Origin: Isochrysis galbana | Lineage: Eukaryota > Haptophyta > Isochrysidales > Isochrysidaceae | Reading direction: 5' to 3' | Length of the DNA: 64,000 bases | Assembly (NCBI GenBank): GCA_018136815.1 | Contig: CM030933.1 | Coordinates: 6,301,137-6,365,136 of the forward strand | In this document: positions 29,515-39,429 of the stretch, piece by piece | Layout: every line of letters starts with the position of its first letter | Position numbering within the stretch: position 1 is the stretch's first letter | Program-made: the position numbers and the translations under genes | The notes under the pieces: model-generated | Told to the model about the DNA's origin: nothing | The model's input: the letters and a program-made list of their open reading frames with translations, nothing else | Database searches by the model: none

Positions 29515-30727
29515 CTAGGCGTGAGTAGAACACATACTAATAAGGACAATGTTGTGCATGCTCACTTGCAGTCCCAAGATGTCATTTACAACACTAGGCA
29601 GCGGACGCCCAAGCCTTGCCCAAGCCTCTGTCCTGTGTTAGTAGAGGTAAGCAGTGCCCGAATTCGAGTCGCTCGTGCTCGCCAACAAGCCGGAGTCAGA
29701 CAGAGATCTTTGGCAGTCCTTTTGAATAGGTACTACACGGACCAAAACCGATTTCTAAGTGAATTGTCAACCCTGTTATGGGCACCTAAACGCACTATGA
29801 ACCGTAACAAGCAACGCGAGGATATGATCCGAGCGGTCAGCGCCGGCTGAAGCCCAGCACAAGCCTCAACAATTCGCTCAAAAATATGGCGGCTGTAGCC
29901 CCAGTGCTGGCGGAGAGGATGAGCCATCAGGGGGCTCGTCAGCTGCTCGCCTAGCCTCGAATGCCGAACCGGTCCGCGGCCACTCCTTAGCTCCATTTCT
30001 GGACGTCAGGAGCTCCCGCAAACAATCGACCTTCGCGGCCTCCCACAAGCTGCTGCGTCGGATCTACGCCACTACATTGATGCCCGCGATCCATGTGAAC
30101 AGCCGGCTGCGGCAGCTCACTTCGCGCCCGCCTCGCCCCGTCGAAACATCCTGCACGTTCTGCTGCCTCTCCCCGCAAGCGTCGAGCGCCCGCCCGGAGA
30201 GCTGCCAGATGAGGGTACCTGCGGTCCCAAGTGCGCGCCCAGCCGCCCTCCAGCCGCCCACCCGATAGGTACTACCTTCCTGCCCCCTCCCTGCGCCTGC
30301 ACCGCCGCGCCCTTGCCTGCCAGACCCCCCTTGCGCTCGCTCCTCGCTACCACGCTGGCGTCGCGGAGAGGGGTGGGGGAGGAGACTCCGCCTCGCCGAT
30401 CGCGACAGGCGGAGGAGCCTTAAACAGACCCTCAGGCACTCGGACAATCATGCAGACCCTGCCGCCGCTGTGCCCCCCCGCCCCCTTCCCCCCCCCCTCC
30501 CCTTCCCCCCCTCCTGTACGGCTCCCTCCCGCCCCCCCCCCCCCCCCCCCCCACTGGCCGTGCCGGCATCGCGAGCTCGGCCGTCTGCCGCCTCCGCTTG
30601 CTCTTTCTCGCGCCCCCGCTCACCCGCACTCGCGCACCGTCTCCTCCCGCGCCCTCGGAGCTGCACGGCAGCCTGCGCACGCGTCCTCGGTGTGGGGACA
30701 TCCTTACTTTAGACTCGTCGGTGCGCC
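29515..30727. other. Upstream flank of the RMD1 gene
   Basis: Contains long C-runs (30476-30551) and GC-rich sequence with many overlapping frames but no recognisable protein. The RMD1 promoter and 5' UTR are probably in the last few hundred bases. Confidence 0.35.
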
Positions 30728-33429
30728 ATGCCCGGCCGCCGCTCGTCTCACGGCAGGGATCTCGCGAGAGAGCCTCTGCTTATGGACTCGCCGCATGAGG
30801 AGCCATCGTCCACTGATGAGGCTGCGCCTGCGCCTAGCTGGAGAGACTTCCAGCAGGATGGAGAGTATCTTCAGCCACCGCTTTCTGCAGGCGAGGACGC
30901 GTGGCACTCGGGCGACGATCATGACGCAGACACAGAGGGTGAGGGTGGCGATCACGCCGAGTCGGAATTGCTTCCCAGGATCGAACGCGGCGAGGCTCCT
31001 CCAACCCACCCACTTGACGACCTGCAAGGGCTCGGTGGCACGTCAGACGCCTTCAAAGCTGCCACTAGCGCACCAGCTATGCACCCAGGTGGGTATTCTT
31101 CCGAGACAATAGGCTCCCGTACGAAATTGCCGCCTTCGCATCGGCACCCGATGGTGCTAGGCATTGGCCCGCGTGCCGCTGGTGTGAGCATCTCTCGCCG
31201 CGCGTCCGTATCGAAGCGCGCCATCGGCTATAGCTCAGGTGGCGACTATCGGGGCCGAGGCCCAACGGATGTCAAGGTGCGGCCGTACCGTGTGCCGAAG
31301 CATGTCGAGGAGTCAACGGAGCTCGAACGCCGTTGCACTGTCTATTGTTGCGCCCTCTCGCTTGATGTGGTGGGGTTGGCAAAGGCGCAGCCTTCAGGGC
31401 ACATCTGCACCTTTTACAAAGACGGCATCAACATGGTTATGCACACGACGCGGCGTACGAACGAGTCGGAGAGCAGCGCGACGAGGGGACCGGGCGTCGT
31501 TTCACCTCCATCAACACCTTCATCAGCCATCGCAACTATTGGTTTCAACTTGAATCGCGTCCCAAGGCCTACGGCCGCGCCGACGGCTGCAGGTGCTCCT
31601 GCAGCATCCGCACCTGCGACCAACCTCCTACTCGCTCCATCAGGTTTTCTTAGCGCAGCGAACCCCACCAATGCTGCTGGACCTAGTGCTCCAGCTATAG
31701 CTGCGCTTTCTTCGAGTGCCGCTGTTGCCGCTGCTGCAATGCCTGTGTCCACCGCTGCTGAGCCGAGTGTCACTGAGAGCAGCCGCAGCCAAACTAAACT
31801 GAGCGCAACAGCCGCAGCCGCAGCGGCCGCGCTAGGTGCGGCAATTGATGATGCCGAAGAGCATGCCTTTTTTTTCTCGTATGGGTGCATTGTCTTCTGG
31901 GGGTTCAGCGAGGAGGATGAGCTCCAAATCAAGGCCCAAGTCAAGGCCAAGTTCGCAATTCAACCACTTGCTCAAGATGAGGTCAGTTCGGGAGTAATTG
32001 CGCATATTGGGAGCTCCACCCCGATCATGCTGCAGCCCATTTACAAGACTCGAGGTGCAATGTGATGATGCATTCCAGCGGGCAAGCTCGCTTTGACGGG
32101 CTCAACATCACACCAACTTAGTAAACGGCGACAGATCATTGCAAGCGTTCTACATAGCGACAGCCCCTCACTCTCGCCTTGCTGCAGGTGGACGACTTCG
32201 ATTTTGCTTACGCGCTACCCGGCACTACGCGGCCAGCACTGCACAAGGATGTGATCCAGCTGTCAACGCGTGAGGCGACTGAGAAATTAGCTGTTTCGTT
32301 TGCCCTCGCGCAAAGCGCCAAGCTCGGTGTGTTCGAGGTGAGCCCATTGGTCCAATGACCGAGTCTCTCGACGAGGTGCACTCGATGGATCCGGGCAGCG
32401 AGAAGGGCGTATGTTTCGATGCCATCTCCAGCCATTCTTTGGCGCATGCCTCCTCTTCATCCTAGGGAGGGCTTCCCTATTCTGATTAGCAAGCTCATCC
32501 GGATGTCGAGGAGATCCAAGTGGCGGAGTTGTATATTATTGTCCACCATACTCCCCTGTGCTCTCAGCCTTTATCACCTGTCCCATCCGTCCAGGTGACC
32601 ATTGAAAAGACCATCGCAGAGACCCGCGAGATCCCAGAAGGCATGGCGAAGACAGGCAAGATTTCGCTCAAGAGACGAGATATCACAAGGAGAATTGGAC
32701 AGGTATTTTCCAATAACCTGCCACTATCTTTCATATGGTTCTGCGTCACACTTCACGTGCAGCACAGCCATCCCACTCATATGCACGTGGTCAGAGTCAG
32801 CGACCTATGGGTCGTGAGTTTGTGATGCGATTGCTCCATGATGCAAGAAGTCACATACGATCGGACGGTGATGCCTCGCGCACGTGTTCATTGCAGCTTT
32901 TCGTTGATCGCGCGAGCATCAACCTACACTCGGATATCCTTGAGCACCCGGACTTCTTCTGGGAGGACGACGAGTACCTTTCAGTATATCAAAGAGTCTC
33001 GAAATATCTAGAGGTGATGCTCATATGAGGCCCGCCCGCCTCGCGGCAGCTCTCTTCCCAGCAATCGCCCACTCCGCCAAGTGGCGAGCGATAGATGAGA
33101 TATGATCAAAAGAAGCTTACGCGCGGCCCAAGTCTATGCACTTTTTTGCCACTTTGGTCTTGCGCATCTGTTATCGGATGCACGCAGTCCACTTGCCTCA
33201 TGTAAACCATGGCTGCCGCATGCAGGTGGAGCGTCGAGTCGAAGTGCTGAATAAGCGCCTGGACTTAATCAAGGAACTTTTCGACATGCTCGCCTCCGAG
33301 TTGCACACCTCGCACTCGAACACACTCGAATGGATCGTCATAATTCTCATCCTTGTCGAGGTATTTTTTCAAATTCTTGAGCTCTTTGCGCTTGACGGCT
33401 TCGGGGCTGGGCTATTGGGGCACAATTGA
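30728..33429 (+). CDS. RMD1/RMND1 family (DUF155) membrane protein, five exons
   Basis: Exons 30728-31981, 32188-32337, 32595-32702, 32897-33013 and 33226-33429 join in phase 0 throughout and give 610 residues. The family is linked to mitochondrial translation and meiotic nuclear division in fungi and animals. The first ~190 residues are a disordered Ser/Glu-rich extension. The DUF155 core begins near RCTVYCCALSLDVVGLAKA, carries an Ala/Pro-rich insert, then FFFSYGCIVFWGFSEEDE, STREATEKLAVSFALAQSAK, INLHSDILEHPDFFWEDD and RRVEVLNKRLDLIKELFDML. It ends with the hallmark SNTLEWIVIILILVEVFFQI tail anchor. Introns 1, 2 and 4 start with GT after GAG and resume with GTG after CAG. No clear mitochondrial presequence; localisation is inferred from family. 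Confidence 0.92.
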
Positions 33430-34100
33430 TTTACACCTCGCTGTTATAATTGGCTGCCAAGTGACGCCACCGTCGAGGGCTTTTAGGTTAAGTGCGGTGA
33501 TAAGTGCACTTTGGCTCTACTGCTAAGGCATGCAACCAAGTTCATCTCATGACCATTTCTTCTGAGTACAATTGTGTACTACACGTGCATGCTCATTACC
33601 AGCGCGCAGCTAGTGTACTGCTCTACTAGTGGATAGTGATCTTATCCGCGCCGCCGTCAGAGGATGCCAAGCCTCTACTCCGCAAGGGGCTTTGGCGAAA
33701 GGCGTGCAACGACTTGCACCAACTCCTCTAGCTCCAGTATGCAACGTCAGATCGGGGCACTACTAATCAGCCTACAACTACCGACGTGCGGTGGTGATTG
33801 TAGTGGTGCACGCGTGTCCAAAGATCTTGCTAGAGAGCAGCGAGAAGGGTGTGTGTGGCGTGTGGCAAATTAAGAGTAAGAGCAGAATGAACGAGATCAT
33901 ACAAGAGTGGATGAGCGTGGGTAAACGAGCGGTCACGTGAATCCAATGGTAAGCAGAGTCAGCCTCCGATGCCACAAGGCACCTACCCCCTGCGCCCCCG
34001 CATGCGGTATGCGATTGCCATGGCCCGCTGGATCTAATGTCTTCATGTCTAGTCCGCGATTAGCTTACAGCGGCGTGCTTGCGTGCTGCCGGCTAGGGCG
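33430..34100. other. Intergenic, nothing recognised
   Basis: 3' flanks of two convergent genes. No repeat or gene identified. Confidence 0.3.
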
Positions 34101-37100
34101 TCAGGTAGGACGCTCAGTTTTGCGGTGAAAGATGGTGGGAAATTGCAGCGCTTCATGATGTGCGATTTTTGGATCGAAGGGGTAGACAGTGTCGGCAGCA
34201 AGCGGTTGCTTCCAACGCAATGCATGAGGCATAAGCATAGAGTCCTCTAGCCACGAGAATGGCGGGCCACGCCACGCGGCACCGAGGCTCAAGGGCACAT
34301 CCGCAATGGCTCGTGCTTGAAGAGCTGCTGAATTCCTGGTAGAGAGTTGAGAGTTGCGCTCTATCTGTCTACATTACAGTGTAAGGTTGAGCTCGGGGCT
34401 GCCACCTTCCGGTGCGAGGCATGATGACTCTTGACGTCACATCGATCATGAATAGAACCCTTGCCGCTGTTAATGGCGGACGCCTCGAGAGGCAGAGCTC
34501 TCCCGAACGAATCCCTCCCCCAAGCACCCCTCTCTGAAGGAGACATCAATGACAAGGCATTGAGAAGCTCGGATCTGTAGTGAACTTGGGGGCTGACGCA
34601 CAACTCACGCAAATGAGTCTGAGCATTGAGGTGCAAGTGTGAGCATTTTTGCCTCTGCTGATTGCTGTTCTCACAAGCATGCCGGATGGCGAGACATGAA
34701 ACCACTCTATGCGCTTACATTGTACGTCGCCGGGGCGGCTTTCTTGCGAAAAGTGAGGATCAGTGAGTCCTTGGTTGAAACCTGCATTGGAGTCTGGAGA
34801 TCAATGTTCTTGGGCAGAACAATTTTGCCATCTGTGCGCATGTACCCTTTGCCTGGTCTTGGGGCCTGTGAGTTGGCAGGATGATCTCATTCAGCGCCAT
34901 CGAAAAACAATATGCTGCTAATTTTATTCTCGATGAGCAATGAACAAAAGGTGCAGCCAACACACGCAGCGCTCTGCAGCCGCGCTCACTCGGATGCGTA
35001 CTGCAGGCTCGTCCTTCAAGAGAGTGATGACGGCAGTCTCCGGCTTGAAGTACGCGACGACGTTGAAGGACATGCTTTCCTCGTCGCTGTGTATGGTGTA
35101 CCCGATCGTCGACGTCATGAGAAGCCTGCGCTCGAGTGGAAGGCCCGCAGCTCGCAGGACGGGGCGCGATTGCGATTGGGGCCACCAACGCGGGAGGAAG
35201 CGAAGGACCGGCGTTTTCTTTTGCTGGCATTCGCAGTGTGGCTAGGCTATGTGCGACTGGAAGTGGTGTAAATGCCTTAAAGGAATCTTAATGCCTTAAA
35301 GGCCTACACGCTCAGCTGAATGGGTATGGGAGGGAGGGAGAGCAAAATCAGTCGTCCTTGCCGCCGCCTTCTGTGAACGCTCGTTACTATAAAACGATAC
35401 ATTCGCAGTGTGGCTAGGCTATGTGCGACTGGAAGTGGTGTAAATGCCATCGTACACCCACGACGAAGTCGGAAGAACAGAGGATCTGTCAGCCTTGTCC
35501 CGCGAGGCTGAGTAATGCGAGTCTAGCAGCCAACCGAGGAGGGCGTATGCTGCGTCACATGGGCCGACGGTCGGGTCGATGTAGTGTTTGACTCGCGTGG
35601 AGGTACCGGGCGCCCAGCCGCCAAGCCAATCGCCCCTAGCTCGGGGGACCTTGATGGCTTCTGCGGCTGAAGAGCCGCCGGCGTGGAGGGAGTGGCCCAA
35701 ATACGCAAATCCGGGAGGAGCCACGATGTGGTGGTCGGCGAGAACGTCAGCCACCCACCTTGACATGGACGCGGTAGTGGGGGGGGGTTCTTCTCGAAGC
35801 TGGAACACGTATTCTGAAGGTGTCGCCGAGAGGCTCTCTTTAGCGCTCAAGAAGAGGGAGGCGAGGGTAGCTAGCTGTGGAATGGCGGACGGAATCCCCG
35901 CGGCGGGTGGCGGCGATATTGGAATTCTGACTATGCGTCTTTCAGCATGGTGCTTGCGTTGCTTCTCTTGTAGCCTGAGCCACAAGAAACGCGAGTCTAC
36001 GCCGAAGTCTTGTGTCCTCAGGCTTGTAGTTGAGTCCTGGCAGCCCATGAAGACAAAGGCGAGGACCAAGGCGAAGCGATCTCTGTAGAAGCGTGCTGCG
36101 GCGACGGGAGAGGCTGGGGGCTGGCGGAACAAGGTGTCGTGGAGCACGCGTAGGGCGTCGGCCGCTGGAAGCGGAATGCGCGTGTCGCGCGTGCGGGCGA
36201 GGGCTTGTGAGCGGGCTAGGCCTCGCCTCACGAGGGAAAGGACGTGGCCTGTGGCGGGCTTAGTGAATCCGTAATCCGCGTGTGTAGAGTTGATCGCGGA
36301 CAAGTATGGTTGCAAGCTAGCGGCGGCGACGGTTCCTCTCTCTGCGATGGAGCCCACATAGGCTACTACCATATCCGCGGAGGCCGGAAGGGGGTCGAGG
36401 CCGTTTGTCGTACACCAATCGGCGAATGCCGACCAGTGTCTGTCATAAGCGTACGCTGTGGAGGAGTCGCGGGCTGCGGCGGCCAGCGCGGATGCGGTGC
36501 GACCCCCGGAAAGCGCTGAGAGACGGCCTTGGAGCAAGCGGAACGGATTGCTACGTCCTCCGGCGGCGAGGCTCAATGGGTGTATGGGTGTTGCGGTGTA
36601 TTTGGTATCTGGATCTGGTGGGGTCCCCCATCCGGACGGATCGTCGAAAACGGCCACGCAGCGCGCCCGGCATCGGTTCGAAGTTGACGAATTGGAGTGG
36701 CCCATAGGGCCTGAGGGCAATGAGGAAGGAGCAAGGCCGGAGGCGGGCGCGGCGAAGGAGACGACTTCGGAGGTGCTGACGGGCTGAAGGCTGAAGCCCG
36801 TCAGCAGAGGAAGAGAGGAAGGCGGGCAGGCGGGCTTGGGCGAGGGCGAGGACGGCGGCGAGAGCGACGAAGAGTGGCTCAATTTCGACGGCGGCAGACG
36901 AACGAGAAGGAGACGAAGGAGGATTGCGAGTGAAGTCGAGACGAGGGGGCGGCTCAAGCTCGGGATCGAGAGGGGGCAATCAATGTAACCGAAGTCTGTC
37001 GACATTGCCGGCGGCGACTCGCCATGAGCCTGGCGGGATGAAACGTTGTCCGAGATAGGAACGAGCGACGACTCCTCTGCCCGTGGCGAGTCGGCGGAGA

Positions 37101-37759
37101 TGCCTAAGGGGGAGATACGAAGAGGTCGCAAATTAAACCTGATTGCCCCCAGAAGCAGCCCGGCGACGGCTCATCGTTCAATGGGCTCGGCGGACGGGTG
37201 ATTTCGACGAGGGTTCGGCGCGCGGACTTGGCTCGGGCTAGCGGGTGGATGGACCGCTGAAATTACTGTGGATTCAGATTCGAATTCGGAAGACTCGGCG
37301 ACTTGAGAGGGGCTAGAAGACGGCTGCGCCAGCTCCTCTATGCGGAGAGACCCCCCACGAGATATCTCGGGACCGGAGAATGTTTTGGACGAACCTTCCT
37401 GCCGTCGGCCGAGGAGAGGCGGACGGTGAGAGAGAGAGAGAGTCTCGCAGAGCGACTGCAGAACGAGACGTCGAAGTCATGCCGGTTTATTACCATAAAC
37501 GAGGCAACAATTATAGTAACAGCAAAAACAAAATTCGAATCGCAAATTTCGAGGCCAAAATCTGCAAACCTGGACTTGAGACCATGGGGAAACCGAATCT
37601 GTGTGTCTTGTGCGTCAGTGGCAATACGGGGAACTGTTCAATTGTAATTGTGAGCGCGTAACTTACACGAATATTCATGCCTACAGCCTTCAGATTGGCA
37701 GGAATACAACATCTTTTTGTACTCATATTCCTTATTATACGTTTCATAATTATCCCCAT
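34101..37759 (-). CDS. Five-exon protein of unknown function, hosting a recombinase in intron 1
   Basis: Exons 37759-37667, 35223-34966, 34865-34719, 34533-34373 and 34335-34101 keep frame across every junction and give 297 residues. Donors include CGT|GTAAGT, TGC|GTGTGT, AAT|GTAAGC and AAT|GTAGAC. Exon 1 is short and AT-rich (MSTKRCCIPANLKAVGMNIR). Exon 2 has RFLPRWWPQSQSRPVLRAAG and TSTIGYTIHSDEESMSFNVV; later exons have KGYMRTDGKIVLPKNIDLQT, VLFMIDVTSRVIMPRTGRW and RGPPFSWLEDSMLMPHALRW. No family recognised, no transmembrane segment. The 2.4-kb first intron contains the complete tyrosine-recombinase ORF in the same orientation. Exons 2-5 are well supported. Exon 1 is an inference from a perfect donor and matching phase. 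Confidence 0.5.
35228..35276 (+). repeat. 49-bp direct repeat, copy 1
   Basis: Starts CATTCGCAGTGTGGCTAGGC and ends GTGTAAATGCC. It is identical to 35400-35448, leaving 123 bp between them. Copy 1 lies next to the intron-1 acceptor of the surrounding gene. Confidence 0.9.
35400..35448 (+). repeat. 49-bp direct repeat, copy 2
   Basis: Identical to 35228-35276. On the reverse strand it includes the last codons and stop of the recombinase ORF, so the repeat duplicates the element's 3' edge. Confidence 0.9.
35419..37131 (-). CDS. Tyrosine recombinase of a Crypton-like or other YR element, catalytic Arg residues altered
   Basis: 570 residues in one open frame. The N-terminal ~190 residues are Ser/Pro-rich. 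A SAM-like core-binding region follows (TAYAYDRHWSAFADWCTTNG), then the catalytic domain. Its boxes are recognisable: box I FMGCQDSTTSLRTQDFGV, the beta-hairpin lysine in LQEKQRKHH, box II YLGHSLHAGGSSAAEAIKV, a Trp in WLGGWAPG, and nucleophile Tyr in VKHYIDPT (codon 35581-35583). The expected box I Arg is Gln (codon 36037-36039) and the HxxR Arg is His (codon 35683-35685). No reverse transcriptase is nearby, which favours a Crypton over DIRS. It lies inside the first intron of the surrounding reverse-strand gene. Activity as encoded is doubtful. Confidence 0.8.
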   Translation of the reverse strand: MRPLRISPLGISADSPRAEESSLVPISDNVSSRQAHGESPPAMSTDFGYIDCPLSIPSLSRPLVSTSLAILLRLLLVRLPPSKLSHSSSLSPPSSPSPKPACPPSSLPLLTGFSLQPVSTSEVVSFAAPASGLAPSSLPSGPMGHSNSSTSNRCRARCVAVFDDPSGWGTPPDPDTKYTATPIHPLSLAAGGRSNPFRLLQGRLSALSGGRTASALAAAARDSSTAYAYDRHWSAFADWCTTNGLDPLPASADMVVAYVGSIAERGTVAAASLQPYLSAINSTHADYGFTKPATGHVLSLVRRGLARSQALARTRDTRIPLPAADALRVLHDTLFRQPPASPVAAARFYRDRFALVLAFVFMGCQDSTTSLRTQDFGVDSRFLWLRLQEKQRKHHAERRIVRIPISPPPAAGIPSAIPQLATLASLFLSAKESLSATPSEYVFQLREEPPPTTASMSRWVADVLADHHIVAPPGFAYLGHSLHAGGSSAAEAIKVPRARGDWLGGWAPGTSTRVKHYIDPTVGPCDAAYALLGWLLDSHYSASRDKADRSSVLPTSSWVYDGIYTTSSRT

Positions 37760-37869
37760 CATCGAAAACCGAGATAAATATCGATATGGTGTACGGGCGA
37801 GAATAGTGTCCAAGTTAGGGGTCAATAAAAATTATGCACCTAAATAGACGGAAAGGGTGTAACAAAAAA

Positions 37870-38015
37870 AGGGAACCTCGAGTTGCACCTTCTTAAGTAG
37901 AGCACGAGAGGAGTTGCCGCAAGGTGGGTAGTGAGGGAAGAACTGGGAATGGGCGTGGCTACGAAAGCATACCCCAGTGCCACGCGTGAGGCCAAAATAT
38001 TAAAAGGGTTTTTTT
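37870..38015 (+). repeat. Repeat ending AATATTAAAAGGG + T7
   Basis: Ends with AATATTAAAAGGGTTTTTTT at 37996-38015. The same tail ends the elements at 4040-4061 (+) and 39430-39450 (complement). It also contains GAGTTGCACCTTCTTAAG, the complement of the start of the 3012 repeat. Probably a truncated element just upstream of the next gene. Confidence 0.45.
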
Positions 38016-38177
38016 CATCGCTCCATTGCCGATGAGGCACGGTTCCTCAGCACTAGGATTAAACTAGGACAAGAAGAAAACTCCAACTCTGACAGAGGGG
38101 AAGCGCCGATTTCGCCGCTCCGGCAAGATAGAGTTGATCGGAAAGTCCCTGACGTTGGCGCCACTGCACCGGCCGTC

Positions 38178-38828
38178 ATGAGGGAAGCACTCTTGCTCGT
38201 GCTGCTCGCCAATGGGTCGGCGCTCGCGTGGACGGCGTTGTCGCAGCCCTGTGCCATCTATAGCTGTGCCCCACGCCCTTGCAGTCCCCAAGCTGCGCCT
38301 CGGATGAAGCTGGAGGGCGGAGAGCCCTGCAAAGAAGGCTACAGCTTCCCGCTCGGCCGGCCAGTCAAGCTCACGCGTGTCAAGAAAGAGAAACGGCCTC
38401 CCAAACGGAACATTCCGTTCGAGACCGCGCGCTTCTCGGTACAACGACTCGGCCTCCGCACGGAGGAGGAGTGGAGGTTGTGGTGTGCCGACCAGAAGCC
38501 GGGCATTACGTCGAAGCGCAGCTGGCACATGCCCTCCAAACCAGACGTCGCGTATTCGGAGCAATGGCAGGGCTGGGACGATTGGCTCGGCGTCCCTCTC
38601 TCGTTCAACGAGGCCTGTGCGGTAGTTGCCACCCTCAACGTTATGTCACAAGAACAATGGTGGGCAGTTGCACGTGAACAGGCGGCCTTGCTCCAAACCC
38701 TGCGCGTTCCCGCACGTCCACACATCTACTATGCTGCTGAGTGGCAAGGATACGACCACTGGCTTGGCCGGCCTGAAACGCCGCTCATCTTCCCACAAAA
38801 TTACGGCAAGGATTCGCCCAGCTGTTGA
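38178..38828 (+). CDS. Secreted or plastid-directed protein with integrase-type repeats
   Basis: 216 residues. The N-terminus MREALLLVLLANGSALAWTA is a signal peptide and is followed by a basic, Pro-rich stretch, as in secondary-plastid targeting. The mature part holds two related units. Each has a helix with a WRLW- or QWWAV-type segment and then a P-x-x-P-x-x-x-Y-x-x-x-WQGWDDWLG motif (near residues 121-140 and 180-197, the second WQGYDHWLG). This motif matches the phage-integrase repeat unit family, known fused to integrases and as stand-alone repeat proteins in algae. No recombinase catalytic domain is present. Function is unknown; protein or nucleic-acid binding is possible. Confidence 0.65.
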   Translation: MREALLLVLLANGSALAWTALSQPCAIYSCAPRPCSPQAAPRMKLEGGEPCKEGYSFPLGRPVKLTRVKKEKRPPKRNIPFETARFSVQRLGLRTEEEWRLWCADQKPGITSKRSWHMPSKPDVAYSEQWQGWDDWLGVPLSFNEACAVVATLNVMSQEQWWAVAREQAALLQTLRVPARPHIYYAAEWQGYDHWLGRPETPLIFPQNYGKDSPSC

Positions 38829-39411
38829 CGAGTGCAACACGCGCCTGCGGTTAGACTGCGTCATAGGCTATTGAGGCGAGTCCCTTGACGTACCTAACGC
38901 CTTCTTGTCATGTACACTTGTGTGTACATTTTCCCCTCCTTTTCCAGCTTTCAATCGAGCCTCCTCGAGTGAATTTGTCATCCGCTTCTTCAAAAAATAA
39001 TAAGAGGACGTACATGGCGTGTTGACGTCCTCTGCAAGGATTTTTGCTGGGCAAGATGTGCCCTATGATGGGCTCGTATTATGTGGATGTGTGCTTTTCT
39101 TGCTTCTTGCCTTGCATTTCTTCAACCGTCACGGTGCCTCAATCTAAGCTGTCCTTTCTAGAGGTAGCTGTCAAGCTGCTTGTGGAAAATTCTTAGGGTG
39201 CACACACACTTTAAAGCTAGACATAACGTGTCGAGATCTCCGATCTATTCGCCGTCTAGAGTACCAGTAATCGTCGCCTTATTGGTTGCTGGTTGATGGG
39301 CTATCACTACACAATGTTTCGTGGGTTGGGGTTGCGGGCTTAGATACTGATCTAGATATTGTCCGGTGGTATGCCCCCCCCCCCCCTACGTGGCGATCTA
39401 ATTCATCCTCA
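38829..39411. other. Intergenic, ends in a degraded element end
   Basis: No gene. At 39330-39429 GGGCTTAGATA...TTGTCCGGTGG is a diverged copy of 39590-39612 (GGGCTTAGATATGGTCCGGTGG), so another element end lies here. Confidence 0.35.
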
Positions 39412-39429
39412 TCTGTCCTCCTGTGCTAC

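Noticed and set aside
30231..31112. 293-codon forward ORF
   Set aside because: Pro-rich simple sequence, then overlap with RMD1 exon 1 in another frame.
35419..37131. DIRS-type retrotransposon
   Set aside because: No reverse transcriptase or RNase H frame and no DIRS-style split or inverted repeats nearby; a Crypton-like or other YR DNA element fits better.
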